Source of the DNA: Trametes villosa | Taxonomy: Eukaryota; Basidiomycota; Agaricomycetes; Polyporales; Polyporaceae | Assembly (NCBI GenBank): GCA_002964805.2 | Contig: PUDQ02000010.1 | Coordinates: 1,612,001-1,676,000, forward strand | DNA: 64,000 bases | Direction: 5' to 3' | Part shown: piece after piece, positions 42,353 to 54,759 of the stretch | Numbering within the stretch: the stretch's first letter is position 1 | How the letters are laid out: every line of letters starts with the position of its first letter | Translations under genes and position numbers: made by a program | The notes under the pieces: generated by a model | Told to the model about the DNA's origin: nothing | The model's database searches: none | Seen by the model: the letters and a program-made list of their open reading frames with translations, nothing else

Positions 42353-44933
42353 ATGGCATCGATAGCAGGCTGCTTCAGGTCCGTCTGCCGGAAAGTTGCC
42401 CGGTGCGGCGCAACAGTGCTCATCGTACGTCCAGGCGTCTCGGAAGACGCACTCGCCATGCCGCTGGAGGGACTTTGGAGGGCGGTCAAGGAGACTTCAC
42501 GGTGTGTATCCCGACTCCTCGCGCATTGCTCGTCGTGCTCAAGAGACAACCCGTTCGCACTTCCAGATTAGAGCAGTTCTACTCGGTCTGCTTATCGGGT
42601 GCCTGCTATGCTTCACGAACCTATACTTTGGTTTGCAAACAGGATGGATCAGCATGTGAGCCTTGACACCGCTCGTACTTGTGCGCGTACTGATACTTCG
42701 CAGGATGTCTCTACAGTCTGCGCTTATTGGATTCCTACTCTCCAAGTTCCTACCGAAGCCGATGAGCGCGCAGGAGAACGTCGTATTGCAGACGACAGCA
42801 GTTGCCACAGGCACGGTGAGAGTGACTCGCCGAAGGTACCTCCATGTATGCTGAACAGACCGCACAGATGCCGCTCGCCGCGGGTTTCGTGGGTATCCTC
42901 CCGGCCTTGGGATTGCTGGACGAGGATCGGGATGGCGTACCGCCAATACACCTCTCCTGGATTGCAGCAGTTGGGTGGTCATGCGCAGTCGCGTTCTTCG
43001 GGTACGTGCTACTCACAGAGTCGGTATATGCACTACCAACACGATCCGCCAGAGTGTTCCTTTCTCCACCTCTCCGGAAACAAGTGATCATCGAAGAGCA
43101 GCTCGCATTCCCATCTGGTACTGCCACAGGACAGCTCATCTCTGTGCTGCATCGGCTTCCCCCGCCGGAGACTACTGTGCGACATCGTCGCGGCTACAAT
43201 GCCCTCGCAAGCAGCGAAGAGGACGAGACGATCGCGTACGCAGCGGAAGCACAGGAGAGCGACGCGCTACACGCACCTGAAACCGAAGTTGCAGAAGAGG
43301 AAGGCTGGAGCGCACTCACATGGAGTTTTGCTGCGTCAGGAGTTATGACGGTTAGTTTGCACCCACCCATCGCCGCCGCTTGAGAGCTCACCAAGTAGCA
43401 TACAGCTTGCCGCCTACTTCTTCCCGGTGGTCTTCTCAATACCGCTCTTCGGGTCGTACCTGGCCTCGCAATGGCTGTGGACTTTCACCCCTAGCCTGTC
43501 GTACATCGGTCAGGGCATCATCATGGGGTTCCCTACGACGCTCAGTATGAACCTCGTAAGCACGCTAATCCCATTGGCAGAACGTACTTCTCACGATGTC
43601 CCAGGGTATGCTTGTCGGATGGGGCGTCTTGTCGCCGCTAGCCAAGCACTCGGGTTGGGCACCAGGTCCTGTGGGCGACATGACCACTGGCTCCCGCGGC
43701 TGGATCCTCTGGGTCTCGCTCGCGATAATGTGCTCGGACAGCGTGGTGTCACTCATCCCGGTCATCTACGAGATCGTATACACCAAGCTCTGGAGGGGCG
43801 CGATTGGACTACGAGACGACGACGCGCCTGCGAAGGAGAGCAAAGAGGTCGAGTCGGAGGACAGGCTGGTGCCCACCCAGTGGGTCCTATGGGGGCTCGG
43901 GGGAAGCATCGTGCTAGGCACGGGGCTCGTGTGGCTTGTCTTTGGACACGAGGGCATCAAGCCATGGGCGACCTTCATTGGGTTCATCATGGGTGGATTG
44001 CTCAGTGTCCTTGGGTACGTCAAGTCCGCTTCTTAGGCTTACGTGGCGTTGACTGAACTCAAATGGCCTTGTCGTTAGCGTGCGGGCTTTGGGAGAGACG
44101 GACCTGAATCCTGTCAGTGGCCTCGGCAAGATCAGCCAGCTCTTCTTTGCGTGGATCCAGCCGGGGAACATCGTCGCTAATATCATCGCCGGCGGAGTCG
44201 CTGAGGCCGGTGCTCAGCAGTACGTGCACTCACTCGAACCCCAAATTACGACTGTATTGACCTCATGGCAGGGCGGGCGACTTGATGCAGGATCTGAAGA
44301 CTGGCCACCTTATCCGCGCCTCGCCTCGTGCACAATTTTTCGGACAGTTGATCGGGTCGTGCTTGTCGATTGTCGTCACAACCACTGCGTACGCCCTGTA
44401 CCAGCGCGCGTACGAAATCCCCGGGCCTTCCTTCCCTGCACCTACGGCATACGTCTGGCTCGGTCTCGCGCGGTTGCTTCGTACGCCCATTCCGCTTCCT
44501 CACCAACGGTGTATACTCACGCGGGCTGGGATGTGCGTGTCTAGGCGACGGCGAGCTGCCGCAGAAGAGCGGCGAATTCATGCTCATCTTCGCCATCCTG
44601 TTCTCGGTTGTGGCAGCATTCAAGACGTACGCCGCCCGTGGCGGATCGCCTTACGCGAAGTGGATTCCCTCGGGGGTGGCGTTTGCCATCGGCTTCCTTA
44701 ACACGCCCTCGTTCTCGCTCGCTCGGCTGATCGGGGGCATTGTCGAGCACGTTTACTACACGCGCGTCGGCCGGGAGAACGGAGGGATCAAGCTGATCAT
44801 CATTGCAAGTGGATTCGTCCTGGGCGAGGGCGTCGTTAGCGTCATCTCGCTGGGGCTCCGCACTGCGGGTGTGGGCGTCGCGAGCTGTTGGGGGTGTGGA
44901 CATGGGTTGTGCGGGGGCTGTCCGGCGCCCTGA
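42353..44933 (+). CDS. OPT-family oligopeptide/metal-chelate transporter
   Basis: Polytopic plasma- or vacuolar-membrane proton symporter for small peptides or metal-chelating compounds. The protein core starts GDFTIRAVLLGLLIGCLLC and has FTNLYFGLQTGWIS, ENVVLQTTAVATGT, MPLAAGFVGILPALGLL, EEQLAFPSGTATGQLI, YIGQGIIMGFPTTLSMNL, DLNPVSGLGKISQLFF, the long polar stretch DLKTGHLIRASPRAQFFGQL, and the end ASCWGC...CGGCP. These are OPT superfamily marks, nearer the YSL/OPT2-type branch. At least nine exons with small introns. About 12-14 hydrophobic segments are expected. The N-terminus before GDFT is uncertain: the ATG at 42353 needs an intron, about 42385-42435. The end at 44933 agrees with the family's Cys-rich C-terminus. 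Confidence 0.85.
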
Positions 44934-46501
44934 GGGACCCGGTGCGACGGCCTCGCACCCGACGTCGGTCGGCGATAGGCTTTGGCGGGGTGGAATCGCA
45001 GCCGGACAGGTTGCGTGTCCTCTGGAGGGTGCATAGGCGTAGAGGCGTGTACGAGTACGGTACCAGGTGCGAGCACTGCCGATTACCTTTCATATGCTAT
45101 TGCCTGCTTCTTCTTGCAGGGCGGGTGCGTTCGCCACCCAGGGCGGCCTGTTGATCTGTCAGTGGCCGACTGCGCTGCGGGGTGGGAAGACCGATGTGCA
45201 GTGGCCTAGGTTTGCGTTTGGCAGAGGCCACGTAAAGGAAGCCGGATATAGCGATGGCAGGGGAGGCGTTCTTCCCTGCGCCGCACATCACAGGACTGCA
45301 GGAACTGCTGTCCATGCGTCCTCGTCCCGGTATTTGCACTCATCGTCGGCGCCACCGAAGACGACACTCTCCGGTGCGCTCGCGTTTGTTGACGCAGGTG
45401 CGCGGGGGCGGCCAATGGGTGGCCTTGGATAGCTCAGCCGGGTGTAGCTGCCTAGAGCACCGAGGTCCGGGATCTGCGGAGCCTCTGTATGGGGCGGCTT
45501 CGGGGGCGCCTCGCTCGGGCGGTGTTCCCAGACGGCATGTCCGCTTGGGCGTAGCGCGGTGAGTGTCCGCGGGAGTGATGAGGTACGGAAGCTTGCTGAA
45601 CATCGCCACTGCCTTTAGACTTTATCACAGTCCAGGGAGTCGGGCTGGCGCGCCTTGATCGCATGCTTGTGGTCAAACCAGCCACATCGAGCTACACGTC
45701 GAGAAGAGAGGCACAGGCTGCGCACGCAGTATGTGCGCAAGCAGCATTCCCTATGCTTGGTCCGTGACGGATAGTTGTTATTGTTGCAGACGTCCTGTGC
45801 GGTGGATTTAATCACGCTTCTCTTAGGCATCGGTGTTGTATCACAGCTTCCCACGCTGGCGCTACCACCGTGGCGGGACGCGCTACGGCTATGCCTAGTG
45901 CATTGCGCGTCGGAGCCATGCCATTCCTCGGCGCAGGGCACCGCGCTTCCCCCGCGCTGGACGGCACGGCTTTTGGAGAGGTGCGTCTATCGAGCTCTTG
46001 GCCCGTACGTACTGCGGCGGGCCATCCGGTGGGGCGTCGGACGGTGTCAACATGAAACTACTAGGCGGGCCGCCCGCTGCGCCGGCCGAGTGGCGAATAC
46101 GTCTACCTGCACGGGGAGGCGTACGCGATGGAGAGCCGCTGCAGACGATGACTGGGTGCGCGCCCGCTGACCTGGGGTTCCACCCGGAACTTCGTCGTGC
46201 GGTGTTGCGGGTCTGCGGAGGAAGGGCGCGCGATGGCCTCGCCCCTGGCCCCGCGCGGGTGGATAGATGTCGGTGCTCTCCGTGTTCGGCGAGTGGATAG
46301 ATGCGGGGGACTAGGATGGCTGCCGGAGACGCACCTTCGGCGCGTGTTTGGCGCGGGGTGGCGGCCACACATATAACGGGGGTTGGTCAGGCTGGGGGAC
46401 ATCACCCGGTTCCTGATATCCCTCTCAGTGTACGCTTCGTTCGCTCTCGGTGCTTGGTTCGACATCTGACAGCGGCGGTTTCAGTTCTCATATACCCAAC
46501 A
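44934..46501. other. Intergenic region between the OPT gene and the DyP array
   Basis: About 1.57 kb. Several short G+C-rich frames exist on both strands, but none shows a motif or spliceable continuation. The right end holds the promoter of the first DyP gene. Confidence 0.45.
46372..46377 (+). promoter_or_regulatory. TATA box of DyP gene 1
   Basis: TATAAC, 130 bp before the ATG at 46502. The other two DyP genes have TATA boxes at similar distances. Confidence 0.55.
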
Positions 46502-48289
46502 ATGTCTTCCATCCCCGACTGCGATCCCGCCAACGTCCAGGGTGACATTCTGTAAGCTCGCCATCTTCGACACTACGCCGAACGACGTACTGACTGCTCT
46601 CCAGCGCTGGTCTCCCCAAGAAGAGCCAGCAGTACATCCTCTTCAAGATCGACGACGATGTTACCTCGTTCAGAAAGGCCCTCAACAAGCTCATTCCTCT
46701 GATCACGACCACCACCCAGGTCCAGCAGGACCGCACCAAGATCGCCAACAACAAGAAGGCGGCGCAGGAGCAGGGGAAGACCCCCGCGCTCATCAAGCTC
46801 TCCGGCGTGAACATCGCGTTCTCGCAGGCTGGCTTGACGAAGGTTAGAAGACACATGCTCCTACCTTCGGCTTCCACTCATTTGCTTGTTTGACAGCTTG
46901 GTATCACCGATGACATCCTCGACCCCGCGTTCAAGGGCGGCCAGCTGGCCGACTCGAAGAACCTCGGTGACCCCGGTCAGACCGTGAACAACGCCTTCAC
47001 GCCCAACTGGCTCCCCGCTTTCAAGGGCACCATCCACGGTGTGGTCCTCATCTCGGGCGACTGCGACGCGACTATCTTGGCCACTCGCCTCGCCGTCCTG
47101 GCCATCTTCAACTTCGGCGCGCACAACCAGCTCCTGCACGAGGTCATCACCCTGACCGGCACTGTCCGCCCCGGCCCGGAGGATGGCCACGAGCAGTATG
47201 TCGGCATTTCTCATATGCGTATGACGACAAAGCTAAGAGGCTACGTAGCTTCGGTTTCCTCGACGGTATCTCCCAGCCGGCTGTCGAGGGGATCGACACG
47301 AAGCCCAACCCTGGCCAGGAGACTGTCCGCCAGGGTATCATTCTCGTTGGTCGTGCCGGCGACGCCAACGCTGACAGCCGACCGTCCTGGGCGGTCGACG
47401 GCAGCTTCCTCGCTCTCCGTTACCTCTTCCAGCTCGTCCCGGAGTTCAACAACTTCCTCAACAGCAACCCCCTCAAGGGCAACAACCTCACCGCAGCGCA
47501 GGGCAGTGAGCTCCTTGGCGCGCGTCTCATGGGCCGATGGAAGAGCGGTAAGTCTAACTGCGACGCGATGCGCGCGGGAGCGGCGGCTCATTGCATGCAT
47601 TGCAGGCGCGCCGATCGACCTTGCGCCCACTGCGGACGACCCCGCGCTCGGCGCGGACCCGCTCCGCAACAACAACTTCAGCTACACGATCGGTAACGAC
47701 CAGACGACCGCGGACCGCTGCCCCTTCGCGGCGCACACGCGCAAGACGAACCCCCGCGCGGATCTCGAGGGCCCGCCGATCAACGCCTCCACCGAGACGC
47801 GCCGCATCATCCGTCGCGGTATCCAGTTCGGCCCCGAGGTCACCCCCGCTGAGGCAGCGTCTGGCAAGACGGCGCTTGGCCGGTACGTAGCACGGATCGT
47901 CGCGTCGCGTGTGACATGTCTGACGTTCGGGGCTACAGTGGCTTGATCTTCGTTGCGTACCAGAGCACGATCCCCAACGGCTTCCAGTTCATCCAGGAGA
48001 GTGAGTACTGTTTCGTGATACGGCAGCTACGATAGAGGGCTGACAGGCCTTGCGCGCAGGCTGGGCGAACAACGTCAACTTCCCCCCGAAGAGCCCCATC
48101 GTGCCCGGCTTCGACCCCATCATCGGCCAGACCAACGCCGACGGCGTGCGCACCCTTGTCGGCACGGACCCGAACAACCAGGCGGCGTCGCTTTCGCTCC
48201 CCACCGACTGGGTCGTCCCCAAGGGCGGCGAGTACTTCTTCTCGCCCTCGATCCCGGCTCTGCGCACCAAGTTCGCGCTGGCGTCTTAA
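46502..48289 (+). CDS. DyP-type heme peroxidase, tandem copy 1
   Basis: Dye-decolourising peroxidase: uses hydrogen peroxide to oxidise dyes, phenolics and lignin-related compounds. ATG 46502, TAA 48287-48289, about 500 residues in seven or eight exons, the usual fungal DyP length. Seen: NVQGDIL joined to a GLPKK element; LSGVNIAFSQAGLTK; GFLDGISQP with the distal catalytic Asp (near 47260); AVDGSFLALRYLFQ; LLGARLMGRWKS; FAAHTRKTNPR with the proximal heme-ligand His (near 47735); IIRRGIQFGPE with the distal Arg; and the end VVPKGGEYFFSPSIPAL. All catalytic positions are present. No signal peptide is seen at the chosen ATG, so it may act inside the cell or be released unconventionally. Intron positions match copies 2 and 3. 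Confidence 0.93.
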
Positions 48290-48750
48290 GCGCCGAGCGG
48301 CCGAGAGGCGACTTCTTGGATGGATCCGTTGTATAATTGCTGTCATCATTAGCTGTTGTATGCGACTGTATGGACTGAATTGGATGTAACATGATATGCT
48401 TGCCAAGTGAAAGGGGTGTGAGCGATGGAGCTTTGCGGACCCGCGGCGGGTATTGCGTGGAAAGTCACTCGGCTTCCTTCGAAACTCAACAGGTAGAGTT
48501 TAGGTCGCAGCAATCCTGAGATATGGCCTCGAAGTTTGCGTATGAGGTTCAAGATGGGCAAGTGCGAGAGCAGCTGGTAGTCTCAACTCATCTGTAAGTA
48601 GTCGACCTGCCGCAACGACCATAAGTACCGTGGCGTCAAAGAAACTGAGCGGGCGCCCCGCCCATATAAGTACGCGCGACACTTGGAGGGGAAGGTAGGT
48701 TACGGCAGATCCCCGTGCTCACTCCCATAGACTCACGTCGGGTATGCCAT

Positions 48751-48971
48751 TAGAGGTTATTTGCAGCGGGTGTAGCCCCCATGGAGCAGTAAATATTGCG
48801 TGCGGAGCAATACGAGATCTGTGGGTCGATGGCCTCCAAAGTCGCCCCGGCGAGCCCATCGCTCGCCTGCGTAGGAGCTCTCCAACGCACGCGAGACGCA
48901 TGCGAGTGCACCACCCAATACAAGCGCCGGCCCCACCCAAGTTGCGGGAAGGCCGCTGCAAATAACCTCTA
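48751..48971. mobile_element. MITE-like non-autonomous element (about 220 bp)
   Basis: TAGAGGTTATTTGCAGCGG (48751-48769) recurs as its exact reverse complement at 48953-48971. The 19-bp inverted repeats enclose about 180 bp with no coding capacity. Read with a TA duplication, the ends are TA-GAGG...CCTC-TA, as in Tc1/mariner-type MITEs; a 3-bp ATT duplication is an alternative reading. These ends differ from those of the 6.4-kb transposon, so that element did not mobilise it. Confidence 0.6.
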
Positions 48972-49817
48972 TTGCAGGCGCACGCCGACTACCCCTGGAT
49001 GGGAAGTCCTTGCCGGCGGAGTGAAGGAACCTTGCGTTCTTCGGCAGGTTGGGCAGTTTCCCTGCCTTGTTGCTGCCATATTGAATTCGAAAAACGTCAC
49101 TGGTCCCTGCGCCACGTCTTGAGTACGCACATGAGGACAATCCTGCCGGCCTGGAGCGAGCAGCGGTTGTCAGGAAGATCACAGTGGCGGACGCCGAAGT
49201 TACGCGGTGGGGGTAAAGAACTAAGAAAGGACGAGAGAGGCGCTCGTCTACACAGCTTGTCTTCCTACTTCCACGCACGGTGGTCATGCTGCAAACTTGG
49301 TGCAACATATCTGCGAGAACTCCAAGTATAATGAAATAGCTACGGCGACGTTTCGTATACCAATCTCTCGTAACAAGGCCTTGGTGCGGCGGTGGCTCTC
49401 GCAGTCAGTTCGCGGCAGTAAGCCGGTTGGCATTGCTCCCATAGCAGGTGCGTTGATGCGCTTCGCGATGCTGATTCGTGTCAGGGTAGTTCACCGCTCA
49501 TCCAATGACGATGCAGCCTAGGTAACGAACCTACCCTTGACGTAGGAACCCAGGGCGCCGCACCCGCCACCCAGCGCGAAAGGGACACGCGACTGGTACG
49601 CGACGTCGCGCTCCTTCCCGAACGAACCCTCCAGCCCCTGCTGACCCGCCTTCTCCTGCAGGGAACAGCACTCACGCTGACATCCGCTATGAATGGAATA
49701 GCGTATGACGCGCATACGCGCGTTCGGCGCGCGGCTGGGTGCGACTGCGACTCCACTGAACGGCGGCTGGTCCTGCTATCTGAGCGCGTTGCTCGTGAGA
49801 TTCGTGGCGTTGAGCAG

Positions 49818-49824
49818 TATAAAG
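49818..49824 (+). promoter_or_regulatory. TATA box of DyP gene 2
   Basis: TATAAAG, 135 bp before the ATG at 49953. Confidence 0.6.
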
Positions 49825-49952
49825 GTTGGTCGGTGGTATGCGAAGATGTCCCCATCCCCAACTGTCCAGCCTCAGCGAGCTTTTCAGCTCGTGGCACCCC
49901 GTTTCGTAGCCCATCCACCGCTGCCCAGCCTACCGACTACGACTACGTCGCA

Positions 49953-51769
49953 ATGTCTTCCACGCTGAACTTCGACGACGTTCAAGGCGATATTCTGTGA
50001 GTGCGCCCCTCTGGGCTGCATGCCATGCTCGTCACTGACAATTTGTGTAGCGTCGGCCTGCCGAAGAAAGTCCAGCAGTACTTCATCTTCCAGATCGACA
50101 GCGCCAATGTCGTTGGGTTCAAGCGGGACCTCGGCGATCTTATCCCGTCCATCACTACGGCGACTCAGGTTATGCAGGACCGCAGCAACATCGCCGCCAA
50201 CAAGAAAGCTGCTCAGGAGCAGGGCACGGCTCCGGAGTTGCTCCCGCTCACCGGTGTGAACATCGCGTTTTCGCACGCTGGCCTTACCATGGTAGGTCCG
50301 CTCAAGCCTACATGACGTCGACTTTACTAAGGGGTACTCGATAGCTGGGTATCAACGACAACATCCGCGACGATGCGTTCGCGGGCGGCCAGAAGGCGGA
50401 TGCTAAGAGCCTCGGTGACCCGGGTCATGCTACGGGGCTTTTCGACTGGCAGCCTGATTGGGACCCTGCTTTCTTGGGCGTCATCCATGGTGTAATCCTT
50501 ATCTCAGGCGACTCCGATGCGACTATCACGGCCACTCGACAGCAGATCGAAAAAATCTTCAAGGTTGGCACCGTCAACGCTACCATGCACGAGGCGAAGA
50601 CGCTCAGTGGCAACGTGCGCCCTGGCGATCAGAAGGGCCACGAACAGTAAGCGTCTTAGCACCGATTGTTGCGAGTCCCGCAGCTGAAGGATGCGTGACA
50701 GCTTTGGGTTTATGGACGGCATCTCGCAGCCAGCCGTGAAAGATGTCGACACGAAGCCGAACCCGGGGCAAGACACCGTCCGCCAAGGTATCATCCTGTG
50801 CGGGCGCGACGGCGACGACATTGGCCTGCTTCCTCGCCCTTCGTGGGCGAAGGACGGGAGCTTCATGTGCCTCCGCTGGCTCCATCAGCGTGTCCCGGAG
50901 TTCAACGCCTTCTTGCAGCAAAACGCGCTCAAGGGGGACAGCCTCACGCCAGAGCAGGGCGGTGAGCTCCTCGGTGCCCGCCTCATGGGTCGATGGAAGA
51001 GCGGTACGTTTTGCACGCCTCCCCTCCTCTTTGTGAGTTTCTTACACGGTGTATACGTGTGATAGGTGCTCCGGTGGACATCACGCCCGACAAGGACGAC
51101 CCCGTGTTGGCCGCGGACGCCAACAAGAACAACAACTTCAACTATAACACCCCGAATAACAATCAAGGAATCAACTGTCCCCTCGCCGCGCACACGCGCA
51201 AGGGCAACCCGCGTCACGACCTCGCGGACATGCCCATCCCCATCCCGCTCGAGCCTCACCGCATTATTCGCCGCGGCATCCCGTTCGGGCCTGAGCTCAC
51301 ACCCGACGAGACCTCGTCCGGTACTACGCAGGAAGCTCGGTACGTACCCCTCCCACTTTTATTCCCGTATCCGACCTTCCATTCTGATGTCTCGCCTACA
51401 GCGGGCTCATCTTCGTTTGCTACCAGAGCAACCTCCTCAACGGCTTCACTTTCATCCAGAAAAGTACGTCAGCTGCTGTATTCTTGTTGAGCGTGATGCA
51501 GGCGTCTCACCTCCTCGCTCACAGCCTGGGCGAACCAGCCGTTGTTCCCGCCGAAGGGGCTGCTCCCGCCGATCCCCTTCCCGGGGTACGACCCGATCAT
51601 CGGGCAGGACGGCGGGGACGAGTCGGGGCGCTCGATCGCGAGCGTGGACCCGTCCAACCCGAAGGGCACGCTGACGCTGCCCACGCCGGAGTGGGTCGTC
51701 CCGAAGGGCGGCGAGTACTTCTTCGCGCCGTCGCTCCCGGCGCTGCGCTCGAAGTTCGCGACGGTTTGA
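49953..51769 (+). CDS. DyP-type heme peroxidase, tandem copy 2
   Basis: ATG 49953, stop ending 51769, about 500 residues with the same exon plan as copy 1. Motifs: DVQGDIL, VGLPKKVQQYFIF, LTGVNIAFSHAGLT, GFMDGISQP (distal Asp kept; Leu to Met beside it), AKDGSFMCLRWLHQ, LLGARLMGRWKS, LAAHTRKGNPR (proximal His), IIRRGIPFGPE (distal Arg) and VVPKGGEYFFAPSLPAL. The segment before the proximal His is longer and Asn-rich (NNNFNYNTPNNNQ) and a Pro-rich insert (LLPPIPFPGYDP) lies near the end; both surround the heme cavity region and could alter substrate access. It is the most diverged of the three. No signal peptide. Catalytic residues intact. Confidence 0.93.
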
Positions 51770-52991
51770 GGGGGTCTGGTGTTGTTGTACGATCTGCAAT
51801 GCGAGCGTTTTGTCACTCTCGATTCTCAATTGTACTACAACGTATGGTACTCCACGCCTCAATCTCTCCGCAGTATGATCATGTATGGCGATGTCTGTAT
51901 GTACGAATGGAATGGGGGCGTTGTGGCTCACCTACAATGATCTGAACTCCGCTTTCCCACGGGCCACAGGATGTGGCTCCAGCCGGCGCTTGCGAGTTTC
52001 CCTCCGTTCCCCTCCACGGGCCAGCACGGACTACAGCTATACTATTGGACTTCTCACCCCACAAATACTGGGTAGCCCCGTTCTGCCATCTTCTAACAAC
52101 TTGCTTGCAAGGGAATTTCTTCAAGCGACTACAAGTACTCCGAAAAGGTCATCAATTCGATGTGCTACAACCACACATAGGTGAAAGTCATGGGTGCACC
52201 GAAATACGGGCGGTCACACCGGTGCTTACGCCTGTGGCGTACAGCGCTGCTTCTCAAGCCGGGTGCGACCCCGCGGAACAGGCCGACAGAACTTCCAGCT
52301 TCGCTTTGTGTCACTGGCCAGAGCGGCCGACGATGTATGTCGCGCATGAAGAGCCCGGTGCTACGGAAACTGCGAGGACGCCGATGACGCCTTTTCTCGA
52401 TAGAGTGGTCGCCTACGCGATTCCATTCATGCAGGCAAGCCCGGGACGCAAACGTGTGCCATTCAAATCCGTGATAAGTACTGTGTCGCGAGCCGCGTAC
52501 CTCCCATTGCATAGCAGTAGGTACTTTCACATCTCGCAATTTGACTAATTGGTCAGGCTTAGGTTAGATCCTCCGAGTCATTGTATCGCGAAGCTATGTT
52601 GCAATGCACCTCGAGCTATTGTGCTCCTATAAACGAAACGTGCAGTCACGTTGCAAGTCGGGCGGCGATTCTTCACTTTTTGACGCGGCGTTCGCTGGGT
52701 TCAGCCGGAGCTCTCGATCTGCGAAGAAGCTTTGGCGGTCTCGACCGCCGACAGCGGTTGGTGCTACGTCGTTGCTATCGTTCCATTCAATGGCTCGGGC
52801 GGTGATGGGCGGAGGTCAACGTGGAGTGCTTGTCTCTTCTCGCAGAGTACGCGTCGCGGCTGGTATCGATGTATATGCGCCGCAAATCCCGGGCGAGGTA
52901 TATAACAGGGCCAGCTCAAGCAAAACAAATGGCAGACAGGCATACGGAGTTTCTACCCTCGTCATACCCCCGAATTCGTTCACCATTCACG
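51770..52991. other. Spacer between DyP copies 2 and 3
   Basis: About 1.2 kb, no gene recognised; the right end holds the promoter of copy 3. Confidence 0.45.
52899..52906 (+). promoter_or_regulatory. TATA box of DyP gene 3
   Basis: TATATAAC, 93 bp before the ATG at 52992. Confidence 0.6.
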
Positions 52992-54759
52992 ATGTCCTTC
53001 GACCTAGCCAACGTTCAGGGCGATATACTGTACGTCGTATTTATCCTCCTTTTCGTCGTTGTTGTCACTTATAACGCGCCGCATCCGCAGTATAGGCCTT
53101 CCCAAGAAGGTCGAACACCACGTCATGTTCAAGGTCAACGACGACGTCACTGCTTTCCGGAAAGCTCTCGGCCAGCTCATCCCGCATATCGCTACGAGCG
53201 TACAAATCGCCCACGATCGCGCCAGGATTGCATCTCTGAAGGCGGCGCGGCGGCAAGAGGAGGAGGCGCCGAAGTGTATCAAGCTGTCTGGGCTGAACAT
53301 CGCCTTCTCCCAGGCTGGTCTGACGAAGGTATGGGAATAAGATTCCATCGTCGTAATATTCATGCTTATGCCGTTCTTCCTGGATAGCTGGGTATCAACG
53401 ATGACATCGGCGACCGCGTCTTCGCGCAAGGGCAGCTTCGGGACGCCGAGACCCTTGGGGACAAGGGCGAGAACAGGAACGGCGCGTTTGACCCCACCGA
53501 CTGGCTCCCCGAGTTCAAGAGCACCATCCATGGCGACCTCATCATCACCGGAGACTGCGAACAATCCGTCGCGGACGCTAGGAAGGTGGTCGAGGACATC
53601 TTCAACCCCGCCGGGCAGCCAGGCACTTTGAGTGAGGTGATCACGGTCAAGGGATTCGTGCGTCCCGGAGACCTTCACGCTCACGAGCAGTAAGCACATA
53701 CTACCCTCGCGTCGGGTGTGGGATTTTTGACGCTTTATAGCTTTGGCTTCCTCGACGGCGTCTCGCAGCCCGCTGTGGAGGGGATCAACACGAAGCCGAA
53801 CCCAGGGCAGGAGACTATCCGGAAGGGGATCATCCTCTGTGGCCGCGAGGGTGACAAAGTACAGCGTCCCCCGTGGGCCGTTGATGGCAGTTTCCTCGTC
53901 CTCCGCTACCTCTTTCAGCTCGTTCCCGAGTTCGACACGTTTCTGAAGAACAACCCCATCCAGGCGGTTGGCCTCAGCCCTGAGCAAGGCAGCGAGCTGC
54001 TCGGTGCTCGTCTCGTTGGTCGGTGGAAGAGCGGTAAGTGTTTGCAGTCGTCACCCAATCAACGGAAGGTTCTTATCATCGCGCTCCGTAGGTGCTCCGA
54101 TCGACGTCACGCCTCTGGCCGACGACCCTGACATGGGTACGGACTCTTCGCGTAACGACGACTTCCGGTACGACCCGAAGAGCGAAGACCGCTGCCCGTT
54201 CGCGGCGCACACGCGCAAGACGAACCCGCGCGCGGACCTCGACGGCGCGACTGAGATTCACCGCATCATTCGCCGCGGCATCCAGTTCGGACCGGAGGTC
54301 ACGAAGGAAGAGGCGGACTCTGGCGTGTCGAACCCTGCGAACGGCCGGTAAGTGTCGCTATTCCACCCTGTTTCTTGTGCCGTGCGTCTGACCTCCCTAT
54401 TTCATAGCGGACTTGTCTTCGCATGCTATCAGAGTAACCTGTCGAGAGGCTTCCAGTTCATTCAGCAATGTAAGCTGGAATTCTCCTCCGTCGTCTTGTG
54501 TAGGCTCAACTCAGTCTCCTCGTGCGCAGTATGGGCCAACAACGCCGACTTTCCGTTCTCGAAGCCCTCCCAGCCCGGCTTCGACGCAATCGTCGGGCAG
54601 ACCACGGACGACTCCGCGCGCACGATCAACGGCGTGGACCCGAAGAAGCCCGGGGGACCGCTCACGTTGCCCATGCGCTGGGTTGTCCCGAAGGGCGGCG
54701 AGTATTTCTTCTCGCCCTCGATCTCGGCGCTGCGCTCTAGGTTCGCGCTGTCTGCCTAG
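52992..54759 (+). CDS. DyP-type heme peroxidase, tandem copy 3
   Basis: ATG 52992, stop ending 54759, about 495 residues, same exon plan as its neighbours. Motifs: MSFDLANVQGDIL, IGLPKKVEHHVMFKV, LSGLNIAFSQAGLTK, GFLDGVSQP (distal Asp, near 53750), AVDGSFLVLRYLFQ, LLGARLVGRWKS, FAAHTRKTNPRADLDG (proximal His, near 54205), IIRRGIQFGPEV (distal Arg) and VVPKGGEYFFSPSISAL. It is closer to copy 1 than to copy 2 by the conserved blocks. All catalytic residues are present and no frame break is seen. No signal peptide. A 327-codon open frame on the opposite strand (53987-53004) is a shadow of its codon bias. Confidence 0.93.

Larger units (their letters stand above)
48290..49952. other. Spacer between DyP copies 1 and 2, containing a MITE-like element
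   Basis: About 1.66 kb with no gene recognised. It contains a short TIR element at 48751-48971. The rest has no motif, and the long minus-strand frame near 48.8-49.3 kb is judged non-coding. Confidence 0.5.

Noticed and set aside
44934..46501. G+C-rich frames on both strands before the DyP array
   Set aside because: Similar open length on all frames, as expected for G+C-rich non-coding DNA; no motif or splice support.
53004..53987. A 327-codon open frame antisense to DyP copy 3
   Set aside because: It lies wholly over DyP exons and introns on the other strand, has no motif, and disappears when introns are considered. It is a shadow of codon bias, as are similar antisense frames over the GH71 and other DyP genes.
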